This document shows positions 35,960 to 46,600 of a stretch of 64,000 nt of DNA, piece by piece; position 1 is the first letter of the stretch; each line of letters starts with the position of its first letter. Where the stretch lies: NCBI RefSeq assembly GCF_000828055.2, contig NZ_CP010523.2, positions 4,464,001 through 4,528,000 on the forward strand. Direction: 5' to 3'. This DNA comes from Klebsiella variicola (GTDB lineage Bacteria; Pseudomonadota; Gammaproteobacteria; Enterobacterales; Enterobacteriaceae). The notes under the pieces were generated by a model that worked only from the letters and a program-made list of their open reading frames with translations, had not been told where the DNA came from and did no database searches. A program made the translations under genes and the position numbers.

Positions 35960-36756
35960 CAATAGACAAAACTTACCGGCGCCGCGCCCGCCGGGTGCGG
36001 CAGGATCCCCATCGGGATGCCGTAGATTTGTTCCAGCGTGTCGCTGCGCATCAGTTCTGCTGGCGTTCCCTGGGCGATCATTTCCCCACCGCGCAGCGCG
36101 ACCAGATAATCGCAGTAGCGGGCAGCCATATTGATATCATGCAGGACCGCGATCACCGTCAGGCCACGCTGCTGGCTGAGACGATGCACCAGCGCCAGGA
36201 CATCGACCTGATGGGCGATATCCAGCGCCGAGGTCGGTTCATCAAGCAGCAGACAGCGGCTATCCTGCGCCACCAGCATGGCGATCCACGCCCGCTGACG
36301 CTCGCCGCCGGAGAGACTGTCCACCAGCCGCTGCGCCAAAGGCTTCAGCCCCACCAGCGCGATCGCCTCTTCCACCTTTTCGCGATCCGCCACGCCGAAG
36401 CGCCCCAGCGCGCCATGCCACGGGTAGCGACCTATCGCCACCAGCTCGCGAACTGTCATCCCTTCCGCCGCCGGCAGCTGCTGCGGCAGATAGGCCACTT
36501 TGCGGGCAAACGCCTTGCTACTCCAGCTCTCCAGCGGCTGGCCGTCCAGCAGCACCTCGCCCGCGGAAGGCGGCTGATGGCGGCCGAGCATTTTCAGTAA
36601 TGTGGATTTGCCGGAACCGTTATGGCCTATTAGGCCAGTCACTTTTCCTGCCGGGAAGGTTAACGAAAGGGGGTGAAGCAGCGTGCGACCCGGTACGCGA
36701 AAGGTCACGCCATTTAACGCAAAGGTGGTCTCAGAGTGCGGAGTCTGTTCCTGCAT
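35959..36756 (-). CDS. fhuC: Ferrichrome ABC transporter ATPase FhuC
   Basis: Energises import of hydroxamate siderophores through FhuB. The 265-residue ATPase has Walker A GHNGSGKST (44-52), Q-loop LPQQLP, signature LSGGERQR, Walker B CLLLDEPTS and the switch histidine in AVLHDINMA. It follows fhuA by 45 bp and overlaps fhuD. Confidence 0.97.
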   Translation of the reverse strand: MQEQTPHSETTFALNGVTFRVPGRTLLHPLSLTFPAGKVTGLIGHNGSGKSTLLKMLGRHQPPSAGEVLLDGQPLESWSSKAFARKVAYLPQQLPAAEGMTVRELVAIGRYPWHGALGRFGVADREKVEEAIALVGLKPLAQRLVDSLSGGERQRAWIAMLVAQDSRCLLLDEPTSALDIAHQVDVLALVHRLSQQRGLTVIAVLHDINMAARYCDYLVALRGGEMIAQGTPAELMRSDTLEQIYGIPMGILPHPAGAAPVSFVY

Positions 36757-36801
36757 AGCAACAACCTGATGTTGGGCGCGGCGAACCGCGCCCGTGAGTA
36801 G

Positions 36802-39009
36802 TTAGAAGCGGAAGGTTGCGGTCGCGACAACCTGACGTCCCGCACCCCAGTAGCAGGCGTATTCGCTATAGCAGCTGGAGACATATTCGCGGTCAAACAG
36901 GTTGTTGACGTTGACGCCGACCGAAGAGCCCGGCAGGCCAAAGCGCGCCAGATCGTATTTGACCGTCGCATCCATCAGCGCATAACCGGCCACATTGAAG
37001 GCATCATTTTTGTTACCGGTGCTGGTGTCAGTTTTGTAATAGCTGACCGTAGAACCGATATAGCGCGCCCCGGCGCCGACCGTCAAACCGCTGAGCGCGG
37101 TTTCGTGGAAGGTGTAATCCGCCCACAGGGAGGCCATATTGCGCGGCACTTCCGCCGGACGCTTGCCGTTGAACACCGTATCGTGAGTGTATTCCGCATC
37201 GGTATAGCTGTAAGCCGCGGTGACGTTGATATTGGCGTTCACCGCCGCTTTCGCCTCCAGCTCAAGGCCGCGGGAGCGGATCTCGCCGGTCTGGATGCTG
37301 AACGCCTGGTTAGCCGGATCCGCCGTCAGGTTCTTATCTTTGGTCAGCTGATAGACCGCGGCGGTGACCACCACCGGCATGTCTTTCGGCACATATTTCA
37401 CGCCAGCTTCATACTGCTTGCCACGCGACGGATCGAACGGCTGGCCGTTAAGCCCGGAGCCCGATACCGGCTCGAAGGATTCGCTGTAGCTGAAGTACGG
37501 AGAGATGCCGTTATCAAACAGGTAATTGATACCGCCGCGCCAGGTGAACTGCTGGTCGTGATTCTCCGCCAGGCTGTTGCTGGAGCGAGTTAACGTTGAG
37601 GTGGTGGCGTAATCGTAACGGCCGCCCAGGGTCATGACCCACTTATCCCACTCCATCTGATCCTGCGCGTACAGGCCCGTCTGCTCCATTCGGTTGAGGA
37701 CCGCGTACGGGAAAGTGACCTGAATATTCGGATTGCCGTATTGCGGGTTGCTCATGCTGATAGGATCCGCCGTCCCGTAGTCGGCATCCACATCGTTGCG
37801 CATCCGCGAGTAATCCACGCCGGTCAGCAGCGTATGGCTGACCGCGCCGGTGGCGAAAGCAGACTGCAGCTGGGTATCGACGGTAAAGGTGTTCAGGTGC
37901 TCATCAGAACGCACATAGGCGCGATTCATGTAGCCCGGGGCGACATAGCCATTCCCGTACACCGAGCGATACAAGGTATCAACCTCGGCATAGCGCAGGT
38001 TCTGCCGCACGGTAAAGGTGTCATCAAACTGATGGGAGAAGCTATAACCCACCATCTTCTGGCGGCGCGAGATCTTATTATCCGCCTCGCCTTCGTTGAA
38101 ATCAGTCGGCAGCTTGTGCGCCTTCCCGTTGGCATCGTAATACGGCACCACGGTGCCTTCGCGCGGCAGCCAGCCGTAGTAGCCCGCATCCGGGTCATTC
38201 TGGAAGTTGCTCAGGAAGGTGAAGTCGGTTTTATCGTCCGGGCGCCAGCTAAAGGACGGCGCCACCGCATAGCGTGTAGACTTCGCCATCTGCTGCTGGG
38301 TATCCTGGCTGCGGCCCAGGCCGGTCAGGCGATAGGACCAGACGCCGGCATCATCAATGGCGTCGCTGAAGTCAAACCCGGTCTGCCACAGGTTGTCGGT
38401 GCCCATCTTGAACTGCACTTCTTTCAGCGGCTCAGTGGTCGGGCGTTTGCTGACCATGCTGACGATACCGCCAGGGTTGCTGTTGCCGTACAGCACCGAG
38501 GTTGGCCCGCGCATCACTTCCACGCGCTCGAGGAAATACGGGTCCATGGAGACTTCAGAGTAGTTATTTCCCTGCAGCTTCATGCCGTCCAAATACTGGT
38601 TGGTATTGACGGTCGTCGAGGTAGTGAAACCGCGGATGGTGACCACATCATAGGTGGTCGAGCTACCGCGGGTGGAGAAGACGCTCGGCGTATAGGAGAG
38701 CGCCTCTTTTACCGTGGTCGGCTGGCGCATCTCCATCTCCTGGCGCGTGACCACCGAGACAGACTGCGGCGTTTTTTCGATCGGGGTATCGGTTTTCGTC
38801 GCCGTGGCAGAGCGTTTTGCCGCGATGGTCGGCGCCGGTCCCCAGGCACTTTCCTGGGCGGCCGGTGCCGCAACGACGGTGATAGTCTCTTCTTGTTTCG
38901 GTTGTTCCGCAGCCTGTGCATAGACAGACATGCCACTAACCGCCGTGGCTACTACGACTGCGATTTTACGCAGCGAGTGATTTGGCTGAGCAGTTTTTGG
39001 ACGCGCCAT
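36802..39009 (-). CDS. fhuA: Ferrichrome outer-membrane receptor FhuA
   Basis: TonB-dependent transporter for ferrichrome; in E. coli it is also the receptor for phages T1, T5 and phi80 and for colicin M. The 735-residue precursor has a signal peptide ending near AQAA (residue 34), a TonB box (EETITVVA), a plug domain to about residue 195 and a 22-strand barrel ending VVATATFRF. The last loop keeps the Cys pair (SSCYSEYACYWG). Compared with E. coli, the loop after RSVYGNGY is about 18 residues shorter and has no cysteines. First gene of a Fur-controlled operon. Confidence 0.95.
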   Translation of the reverse strand: MARPKTAQPNHSLRKIAVVVATAVSGMSVYAQAAEQPKQEETITVVAAPAAQESAWGPAPTIAAKRSATATKTDTPIEKTPQSVSVVTRQEMEMRQPTTVKEALSYTPSVFSTRGSSTTYDVVTIRGFTTSTTVNTNQYLDGMKLQGNNYSEVSMDPYFLERVEVMRGPTSVLYGNSNPGGIVSMVSKRPTTEPLKEVQFKMGTDNLWQTGFDFSDAIDDAGVWSYRLTGLGRSQDTQQQMAKSTRYAVAPSFSWRPDDKTDFTFLSNFQNDPDAGYYGWLPREGTVVPYYDANGKAHKLPTDFNEGEADNKISRRQKMVGYSFSHQFDDTFTVRQNLRYAEVDTLYRSVYGNGYVAPGYMNRAYVRSDEHLNTFTVDTQLQSAFATGAVSHTLLTGVDYSRMRNDVDADYGTADPISMSNPQYGNPNIQVTFPYAVLNRMEQTGLYAQDQMEWDKWVMTLGGRYDYATTSTLTRSSNSLAENHDQQFTWRGGINYLFDNGISPYFSYSESFEPVSGSGLNGQPFDPSRGKQYEAGVKYVPKDMPVVVTAAVYQLTKDKNLTADPANQAFSIQTGEIRSRGLELEAKAAVNANINVTAAYSYTDAEYTHDTVFNGKRPAEVPRNMASLWADYTFHETALSGLTVGAGARYIGSTVSYYKTDTSTGNKNDAFNVAGYALMDATVKYDLARFGLPGSSVGVNVNNLFDREYVSSCYSEYACYWGAGRQVVATATFRF

Positions 39010-39033
39010 GGGTATATCTCTGATGAAAGTGAA

Positions 39034-39060
39034 TGATAACGTAAACGATAATTATTATTA
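39034..39060 (-). promoter_or_regulatory. Fur box / promoter region of fhuACDB
   Basis: On the minus strand TAATAATAATTATCGTTT and ACGTTATCATTC make overlapping GATAAT-like hexamers, 25-51 bp upstream of the fhuA ATG. The stretch closely resembles the E. coli fhuA Fur site, so iron repression of the operon is expected. The exact 19-bp box and start site are not resolved. Confidence 0.7.
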
Positions 39061-39191
39061 TGACGGGCGATATAATAGGCGAAACGCCGAAGGCAAGGCA
39101 AGCGATATGCCAGCCTGGCGAGACCGAAGGCCGAATTAATAACCAGATAGTTATTATGGAGTTAAAGAGGCGTTAACTTTTTTACAGGTAT

Positions 39192-39225
39192 AAAAAAACC
39201 CCTTAATACTTTCGTATTAAGGGGT
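39192..39225 (-). terminator. Intrinsic terminator after mrcB
   Basis: On the minus strand ACCCCTTAATAC, a four-base loop and GTATTAAGGGGT form a perfect 12-bp stem followed by TTTTTT. It lies 19 bp after the mrcB stop and isolates it from fhuA. Confidence 0.92.
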
Positions 39226-39243
39226 CGGGTTGTGCGGCCAAAA

Positions 39244-41802
39244 TCAGTTACTGCCGAACATATCCTTGATCCAGCCCGCGACGCCGTCGCTCTTCTCCTG
39301 CTGCTTCGGCTGTTGCTGCTGTTGCTGCTGCTGTTGCTGCTGCGGCTGCTGTTGCCCGGACTGATTAAACGGGTTGTTCGCTTCCTGCTGCTGCAACTGC
39401 TGCTGCTGCATCATCTCGCCCTGGCGGCACAGCGCATCCGGCTGCGTCGTCCAGACCGGCAGCGAACGGACGCCACCGCTGCAGACGAGGTTGCCGTTGC
39501 TGTCCACGCCCATGTCGACCACGTCTTCCGGCGCCGTCAACGCCAGCGGCGTCGGCGTCTGGTTCGCCAGATAGCGCTGGTAAATCGACATCGCGCCGCT
39601 GGCGCCGTACAGTTTGGTCGGCTGGTTGTTGTCGCGGCCCACCCAGGTGATGGTCACCTGGCTACCGTCGATGCCGGCGAACCAGGTATCGACGTTATTG
39701 TTGGTGGTCCCGGTTTTCCCCGCCAGATGCAGGCCCGGATACTTCGCGCCCAGCTGACGCCCCGTGCCGCGCTGCACCACCTGCTGCATGGTCCACAGCG
39801 TCATGTAGGCCGCCTGGGCAGGCACGGCGCGTTCCGCCTGCGGGTAGCTCTGGTAAAGCACCGTGCCATCTTCCGCAATCACTGACCGCAGGGCGGACAG
39901 CGGCGCACGGTTGCCGCCGCTGGCAATCGTCTGGAAGGCCTGCGCCACTTCAATCGGCGTCAGGTTCAGCGCACCCAGCAGCATCGCCGGCACCGCGTTG
40001 AGCTGATTCTTCGGCGCCCCCAGTTTAGTCCAGGTATCGACGACCGCCGGCAAGCCCAGCGCCATCCCGAGGTTAACCGTCGGGACGTTCATCGAGCGGG
40101 TCAAGGCATCCACCAGCATCACCTGGCCGCTGAAGCGACGATCGTCGTTCTGCGGGGACCACGTCTGGCCGTTGGACAGGCGAATGGTCACCGGCGCATC
40201 GGCGATCCAGGTGTTCAGGCGATACTGGTTCGGCTGGCTCAGCGCGGTCAGATAGGTCGCCGGCTTGGCCAGAGAACCAATCGACCGGCGGGCCTGCATC
40301 GCGCGGTTGTAGCCGGCGAACTGCGGCTCCGCGCCGCCGACCATCGCCCGCACTTCACCGGTAAAGCGGTCCACCACCACCATGGCGGTTTCCAGATCTG
40401 CCAGCTTGCGCTGTTTCTTCAGTACCGGGATCCCTTCAGTAGCCGCTTTTTCCGCCGCATCCTGCGCCACCGAGTCGAAGGTGGTGAAGATCTTCACGCC
40501 GGAGAGATCTTTCACTTTATCGCCCAGCTTCGCCTGCAGCTCCTGACGAACCATCTGCATAAAGGCCGGCTGCGGTGAAATCACCCCGCCGCGCGGCTGC
40601 ACGCCCAGCGGACGCGCGCTCAGCATATCGTACAGCTCCTGGTCGATAACCTGCTGCTGCTGCAGCAGACGCAGCACCAGATTGCGTCGCTCAAGGGCCA
40701 GTTTCGGGTTGCGCCACGGGTTATACACCGACGCCCCTTTCACCATCCCCACCAGCAGCGCCTGCTGATCGAGGCTCAGCTCTTCCACCGGACGGCCAAA
40801 GTAGTACAGGCTGGCCAGCGGGAAGCCGCGAATTTCATTATCGCCGCTCTGGCCGAGGTACACCTCGTTCATATACAGCTCAAGGATGCGATCCTTGCTG
40901 TAACGGGCATCGACGATCAGCGCCATATACGCTTCGTTGGCTTTACGCCAGTAGGAGCGCTCGCTGGAGAGGAACAGGTTTTTCACCAGCTGCTGGGTCA
41001 GGGTACTCGCCCCCTGCACCGTACGACCTGCCGTCAGGTTCGCCAGCACCGCGCGGCCGATGGAATACAGGCTGATACCATCGTGCTCGTAGAAGTGGCG
41101 GTCTTCGGTCGCCAGCAGCGTATCCACCAGCAGATCCGGGAAGCCACTGCGCTTCACGAACAGGCGCTGCTCACCGTTCGGCGACTGCAGCATGGTAATA
41201 AGACGCGGATCGAGACGGAAGAAACCGAACTGGCGGTTATTATCCATATTCTCGATGGTCTCCAGATGGTCGCCATCGAAGGTCAGACGCGCGCGCACCT
41301 GCCCTTCTTTACTGTCCGGGAAATCGAACGGACGACGGATCATCTCGATGCTGTTGGCCTGCACGGTGTATTCGCCCGGGCGCGTCATCGCGCTGACCTG
41401 ACGATACTGGGTGGCGTTCAGCAGACGCACCATCTCGTTTTTGCTGATCTGCATGTCCGGCTCAAGGTTCACCATCCGGCCATAAACCGCGGCCGGCAGC
41501 TCCCAGACTTTACCGTCAATGCGGCTGCGGATTTTCTGATCGAGGTAGACGCCATAGGCGGCAATCAGCACCGCGAAGACAATCCCCAGCTTGACCAGCA
41601 GCCACAGCCAGCGGCGCTTACGACGAGGTTTGCCACCGTTGCCTTTTCCTTTTCTCGGCACCGGTTTCTCATCCTCATAATCATCGTCATCATACTCATC
41701 GTCGTAGTCCTCTTCCCGGACCCGGCGACGGGTAACTTTTTGTTTTGTCGGACGTGAGGGTCTCCCCTTACGTCCGATAGGCTCGCGGTCATCTCCCGCC
41801 AT
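39244..41802 (-). CDS. mrcB: Penicillin-binding protein 1B
   Basis: Bifunctional peptidoglycan glycosyltransferase / transpeptidase of the inner membrane. Order: acidic and basic cytoplasmic tail, membrane segment (about 66-88), UB2H domain (LpoB contact), GT51 domain with [10 protein letters not shown] and [13 protein letters not shown], and transpeptidase with Ser510 (SLAK), SMN and KTGTT. The ATG at 41802 (MAGDD) gives 852 residues (E. coli 844); one 5 codons upstream is less likely. The C-terminal tail carries an unusually long Gln run before the conserved [13 protein letters not shown] end. Confidence 0.97.
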   Translation of the reverse strand: MAGDDREPIGRKGRPSRPTKQKVTRRRVREEDYDDEYDDDDYEDEKPVPRKGKGNGGKPRRKRRWLWLLVKLGIVFAVLIAAYGVYLDQKIRSRIDGKVWELPAAVYGRMVNLEPDMQISKNEMVRLLNATQYRQVSAMTRPGEYTVQANSIEMIRRPFDFPDSKEGQVRARLTFDGDHLETIENMDNNRQFGFFRLDPRLITMLQSPNGEQRLFVKRSGFPDLLVDTLLATEDRHFYEHDGISLYSIGRAVLANLTAGRTVQGASTLTQQLVKNLFLSSERSYWRKANEAYMALIVDARYSKDRILELYMNEVYLGQSGDNEIRGFPLASLYYFGRPVEELSLDQQALLVGMVKGASVYNPWRNPKLALERRNLVLRLLQQQQVIDQELYDMLSARPLGVQPRGGVISPQPAFMQMVRQELQAKLGDKVKDLSGVKIFTTFDSVAQDAAEKAATEGIPVLKKQRKLADLETAMVVVDRFTGEVRAMVGGAEPQFAGYNRAMQARRSIGSLAKPATYLTALSQPNQYRLNTWIADAPVTIRLSNGQTWSPQNDDRRFSGQVMLVDALTRSMNVPTVNLGMALGLPAVVDTWTKLGAPKNQLNAVPAMLLGALNLTPIEVAQAFQTIASGGNRAPLSALRSVIAEDGTVLYQSYPQAERAVPAQAAYMTLWTMQQVVQRGTGRQLGAKYPGLHLAGKTGTTNNNVDTWFAGIDGSQVTITWVGRDNNQPTKLYGASGAMSIYQRYLANQTPTPLALTAPEDVVDMGVDSNGNLVCSGGVRSLPVWTTQPDALCRQGEMMQQQQLQQQEANNPFNQSGQQQPQQQQQQQQQQQPKQQEKSDGVAGWIKDMFGSN

Positions 41803-42389
41803 GCTTTTTCTCCGCAACGTTCAGGCGCAAGGGCCTGATTCTCAATACTTCCCCTGCACAGAGGAAGAAGAAATCTCTCAAATTAACGTCCAGGCTGCTT
41901 ATCCTTCGGACGACAACCTGCTGGCAGGCAGGACATGCCGCCAGCCTTTCATGAGGTTGGTTTGCTTCGTTTTACATGATATTAACAATAAGAATTCACC
42001 ATAAAATCATTATGTTAAACGCATCATCAGCAGAAATGGTCAGAACATAGCACGTAATGTTCAGGGCATACAGGATAGCACTAAAATGCGACATTCTTAA
42101 CCAGCATTTTACCTCCTGCGCACGTAACAAGATGGGAAAGAGTATGTTTTTTAATAACATAAAAAATGACGCTCGCCCTGATGCCAAATGCGGCGGCATC
42201 GCCTCACACCGAAAATATATTTCCCGGACGACAACATTTATTATTGAGAGAAGTAAAGGGAATTAATCGAGTTTCTGCCAATAAAAATGAGAGCCTGTTA
42301 ACATTTATGCAGAATAATATTTTATGATGACACCAGGAAAATCTTTGTTAAACTAGCAGCCAGTGATTCATTATTTTGATTACTTTACT
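41803..42389. other. 587-bp gap between divergent mrcB and pulS, AT-rich in its right part
   Basis: Left boundary of the pul cluster relative to E. coli, where hrpB adjoins mrcB. From about 41960 the sequence turns AT-rich, unlike both flanks. Two overlapping frames of 67-69 codons on opposite strands (about 41996-42266) have no recognisable product or good ribosome-binding site, so I do not call genes. The mrcB and pulS promoters must lie here; I cannot place them with confidence. Confidence 0.6.
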
Positions 42390-42764
42390 ATGCGCATTCC
42401 GCTTATATTTTCGCTTTGCGTGGTCGCCGTGCTCTCTGGCTGCCAACAGAAACCCGCCTCAACGCTCAGCCCGGCCATCAGCAGCCAGGCGCAGCTGGAG
42501 CAGCTCTCGTCGGTAGCAGCCGGGACGCGCTATCTCAAGAATAAATGTAATCGTAGCGATCTCCCCGCCGATGAAACGATATATCGGGCAGCGGTGAATG
42601 TCGGCAAAGCGCGCGGGTGGGGAAATATTGACGTGGCGACGTTAAGCCAAAATAGCGACCGGCTTTATCAACAACTTTTGCAGGACAGCACTCCGGAAGC
42701 CACACAGTGTAGTCAATTTAATCGCCAGCTCGCTCCCTTTATTGCCAGCTTGCGCAGCGACTAA
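42390..42764 (+). CDS. pulS: Type II secretion pilotin lipoprotein PulS
   Basis: Outer-membrane lipoprotein that protects the secretin PulD and pilots it to the outer membrane. From the ATG at 42390 the 124-residue precursor has a signal peptide with lipobox LSGC (Cys18). The mature part has the helical pilotin segment LSSVAAGTRYLKNKCNRSDLP and a Cys pair (KCNRS, TQCSQ) likely to form a disulfide. An ATG 9 codons upstream is possible but lacks a typical signal start. It lies at the edge of the pul cluster, away from pulD, as in K. oxytoca. Confidence 0.93.
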   Translation: MRIPLIFSLCVVAVLSGCQQKPASTLSPAISSQAQLEQLSSVAAGTRYLKNKCNRSDLPADETIYRAAVNVGKARGWGNIDVATLSQNSDRLYQQLLQDSTPEATQCSQFNRQLAPFIASLRSD

Positions 42765-42778
42765 ACAAAATATTCTCA

Positions 42779-42798
42779 ACGCGCATTTTATTGCGCGT
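42779..42798. terminator. Hairpin between convergent pulS and pulB
   Basis: ACGCGC, an eight-base ATTTTATT loop and GCGCGT in the 39-bp gap between the two stops. No long T run is present on either strand, so terminator activity is uncertain. Confidence 0.4.
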
Positions 42799-42803
42799 AG
42801 CCC

Positions 42804-43382
42804 TTATTCCCCTTTCGGCTCCTCGTCAATTTTCCCGCCTGGCCAGTCATCCAGCGCCGCCAGGGTAAATGTTGTGCCGTTGAAGCTAAAGATCGTCACA
42901 TCCTGCTGGATCTGCTCCACCACCAGATTGGGCAGCGGGGAATCACCCTCCGACCACGCTTTGCCGTTTAACACAATGCTGCGCTTTTCCGGTAGCGAGG
43001 CGTAGACATGGGCGCTGTAGCGCAGGGGCGGCAGCGTATCGCTGTCCACTACCGGCGCCGCTGGCGCGCTGGGTTTTACCGCCGACGGCGGGTTTTTTGG
43101 CGCGGTCTCCCCGGCGGCGGTTAACGGCAAAAGCGCCGCATGAGCCACCGGCAGAGGCAGCGTTTGCGGCGGTGACGGATGGCGCCACTGCTCGCCGCCA
43201 AACCAGCCGAGCGCGATAAATAATCCGGCGTACAGCGGGATAATCCAGCCGGGGATCTGCACCATCCGACCGCGGCTTACCGGCGCGTCTGCCTGCGCGG
43301 TGGACGGCTGAGGCGCCGTCAGCGGCGAGATGCCTCTTTCACTATCATCACGAACAATCACAACCGTCTCCTGTTCCCTCAC
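42804..43382 (-). CDS. pulB: Type II secretion assembly protein PulB (GspB family)
   Basis: Inner-membrane-anchored protein of 192 residues. It has a short cytoplasmic N-terminus, one membrane segment (about residues 46-63, IPGWIIPLYAGLFIALGW), a Pro/Ala-rich periplasmic linker (about 75-115) and a C-terminal GspB domain (LPPLRYSAHVYASLPEKRSIVLNGK onward). GspB-family proteins help secretin assembly in some systems; the role of PulB is less clear. It lies downstream of pulA on the same strand, so it is probably expressed with it. Confidence 0.88.
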   Translation of the reverse strand: MREQETVVIVRDDSERGISPLTAPQPSTAQADAPVSRGRMVQIPGWIIPLYAGLFIALGWFGGEQWRHPSPPQTLPLPVAHAALLPLTAAGETAPKNPPSAVKPSAPAAPVVDSDTLPPLRYSAHVYASLPEKRSIVLNGKAWSEGDSPLPNLVVEQIQQDVTIFSFNGTTFTLAALDDWPGGKIDEEPKGE

Positions 43383-43393
43383 GGTGCAGAGAA

Positions 43394-43607
43394 GGCGCCC
43401 TTACGGGCGCCCCAGACTGCTGACAAAGTGCATTCTTCAGAGATTGCCCGGCGGCGCTACGCTAGTGCGGGCCGACAGATAACTGCATAACTGTTTGATA
43501 TTGCAGTCTTTCGTAGGCCGGGTAAGGCGAAAGCCGCCACCCGGCAGAAAGGCGAGCACAATAACGAAACAGGTTTGTCATCAGCCAGAGGCGCCCTTAC
43601 GGGCGCC
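43394..43607. repeat. Hairpin / REP mosaic between pulA and pulB
   Basis: Two identical 18-bp hairpins GGCGCCCTTACGGGCGCC (43394-43411 and 43590-43607) flank two REP-like palindromes (43446-43472 GCCCGGCGGCGC...GCGGGC; 43517-43545 GCCGGGTAAGGCG...CACCCGGC). The 235-bp gap therefore holds a mosaic of four hairpins and no gene. It may shape the 3' end of pulA mRNA. Confidence 0.8.
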
Positions 43608-43617
43608 CCACGTTATG

Positions 43618-46600
43618 TTATTTACTGCTCACCGGCAGGCCAGCGCCCTGCGATTCCCCCTGTGGCAGCTCGAGGACCGCTACCGACCAGGCCGGCAGCG
43701 TGACCGAGCCGTCAGCGGCAACCTGCACGCCGCTCGCCAGCGAACGGTCGCCTGCCGCCTGCTGGATGGCGCTCAGCTGCAGCGATGTGCCGGCGAAGTC
43801 CTGCAGCGTCCGGCTTTCCGGTGCGGCGTTGATCGCCACCACGATGCCGTCGACACGGCTGTCCAGACTGGCGCCAGCCTGCATCCCATCATCGATGGTC
43901 ATCACCAGCAGACCCGTCTGCTGATCGGCGCCGGTGTTGCGGAAGTCCACGCGCTTCATCACCGTCGCGCCGTCACCGAGGGTAAACAGCGGAGAGGATT
44001 TACGCAGCGCGGTCAGCTCCTGATAAAACGCGGTCATCTGCTTGAGCTCCGTTTCACCCGGGGTCGCCACCGCGTCTTTTACCCGGGCGATGATGTCATA
44101 GTTGCTGCCATCATCGCTGCTGCGCGGCATACCGACGTTGTAGTTGTTGTCCTGCAGGGAGTAATCCACGCGGTTAAACCAGTCACCGGAATCATACGAA
44201 TCGCGGGTAAAAGATTTAGAGCGCAGCAGCTCCGAGCCCTGCTGGTCAAAGGCGATCCCCTGGCCGAGCATCACCGTCGCCAGCGACACCGCCTGCATCC
44301 GGACGCGGGTATCGAGATCCGCCTCCTGAGCAGCTTTATAGCTGATCATGTCCCACAGCGTTTGGTTGTCGTGTTTTGACACATAATTCACGACTTCCGT
44401 CGGGTCAGCCGCATAGCCGCCAGGCGCGCCGTTATAGTCAATCTCGCTGCCTTTCTTCACCGCGCCGTCTTTGTCGATCAGCACGAAGTCCGCGAGGTTA
44501 CCGGCCATGCCCAGACGGGTCAGATCGGCGAGGTGGCGCGCCTGATCGTCGGTCATGCTGGTCAGCTCATTTGGCTGAACGCCGGCGCCGCTGCCCACCC
44601 CCTGATTCTGGCGCAATGCATCGCCGGAATCGAACGGCCCGCCACCGCGCACGGCGTCGCGCAGACGATCGGAGAACGTGCCGATCCCGGTGCCTTTCAG
44701 ATTGATTTGCGAGGCAATTTCAAAGCGATCGCTCTGGTTGGAATCCCAGCCTTCACCAAAGAAATAAATGTCCGGGTTCAGCGCTTTAATGCGCTCCCAG
44801 GCCGAGAGGATCTGCGCTTTCGGATGATAGCCCATCAGGTCGAAGCGGAAGCCATCGATCTTATAATCGGTGGTCCATACCGCCAGTGAATCGGCGATAA
44901 GCTTGGCGAACATCCGGTGCTCTGGCGCCGAGTCGGAGCAACAGGTGGCCGATTCTACGCTGCCGGTGGTTTCATTCAGGCGCTGATAGTACCAGGGGAC
45001 GATCTTATCCAGCACCGAGGTGCGGTCGGTCGGGCCGGCGGCGTTGGTGTGGTTGTACACCACGTCCATAATGACGTTCATTCCCAGATCCTGCTTGATC
45101 GCCTGAATCATGGTGCGGAACTCTTTAATGCGCGCCGTGCCTTCCGGATCGGTGGCGTAGGATCCTTCCGGCACCGTGTAGTGGAACGGATCGTAGCCCC
45201 AGTTATAGGAGTCGGTCTGCGCCACCAGCGTATTCAACGCCTGCACCTGCGGGTTATCCTTGCTGTCGTTCTGCTTCAGCTGGGTCAGCACCTCTTCGAC
45301 CGTCGAACCGCTGTCGCAATAGCCCGCGAACTCGCTGCTCTTCACCGCGCTGTTGATCTCGCACAGGCGACTGAACGGCTGCTGAATATCGGCGACTTTG
45401 TCGCTGAACTCATTGACCGTCGCCAGATCGAAGACCGGCAGCAGCTCAATATGGGTCACTCCCGAGGCCGACAGCTGTTTCAGATGCTGGACCATATTGC
45501 TCTCCTGGGCGGTGAGCGCCAGATACTTACCGCGCAGTTCGGCGGGAACGGTTTGATCCCAGGCAGAGAGATCGCGAATATGCGACTCGTGGATCGTCAT
45601 TTTCGCCAGGTCGGCTTTGGTTTTCTGCGCGTGCGGCATCGTCAGCCCGTCCCAGCCTTCCGGCTTCAGCGCGCTGTCGTTGAGATCGACCACCTGGCTG
45701 TACTCCGAGTTGGTCGACAAACTATGGGCGTAGGGATCGGTCACTTCGTACTGCTCGACTTTACGCGACTGCGGGTGGTAGACGGTCATCGCGTAGCGGT
45801 AGAACGCGCCCTTCAGGTCGCTCCCGCCCTGCCAGGACCAGGCGCCGGAGGCGCTGTCGCGGGTCATCGGATGGCTGGCCACCACCTTCTTGTCGGCGCT
45901 GTAGACCACCAGCTCAACCTGCTGCGCCGTGGGCGCCCAGACGCGGAAGGTCACGCCGCTATCAGTTAGCTGGGCGCCATAGCTCAGCGCCTCGGCGGCA
46001 GCGGCATAGGTATCGTCCAGCACGCCGGCGGTCTGCACCTGGGTGGCGGAGCTAAGGATCCCGTCGCTTTCGGCGGATATCGCCACCGTCTCGCCCTGCA
46101 GCAATTCATCGACATTGACATCATCCGGCAGCTTAAAGGCAGGATAGCTGGCGAGATGCGGGAAGCGCATGCTCACCTGCTGGCTGACAGTAGTGGGGGT
46201 CAGCTTGACATATTTATCGGTAAATTCGCCGTTACTGTCGGCGGCCACCTTACTGCTGTGGCTGTAATAGAGGCGCACAATGGGTTTATTTTCGCCGCCC
46301 GGCCACAGCAGGGTGGTTTTATCGACCCAGTGCGCATCGGCCAGCGCCACGCCAAAGGCGGCGCGGAAGGCGTCGGCGCGGGAGTCATAGACCGCGCTGT
46401 TGCCAGCGATGACCGATACCGTGCGATCGGTGAAATCGCCAAAAGAGACGCGCAGGTCGCTGTCGATAAGCTTATTGGTGCCATCGCGGACGATAACGTT
46501 GATACATCCGCTCTCTTTAGTCAGCGGGATCACCCAGTAAGGGCCATATTTGTCGCTGCCGGTCGGCGTAGTGCTGACATCATTCCAGTCCGCCACCGGC

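Noticed and set aside
37741-39036. 431-codon plus-strand frame
   Set aside because: Antisense to fhuA; no domain recognised and it covers the Fur box region.
41996-42266. Two small overlapping frames in the mrcB-pulS gap (67 codons minus, 69 codons plus)
   Set aside because: No recognisable product, no good ribosome-binding site, and they oppose each other; left as intergenic.
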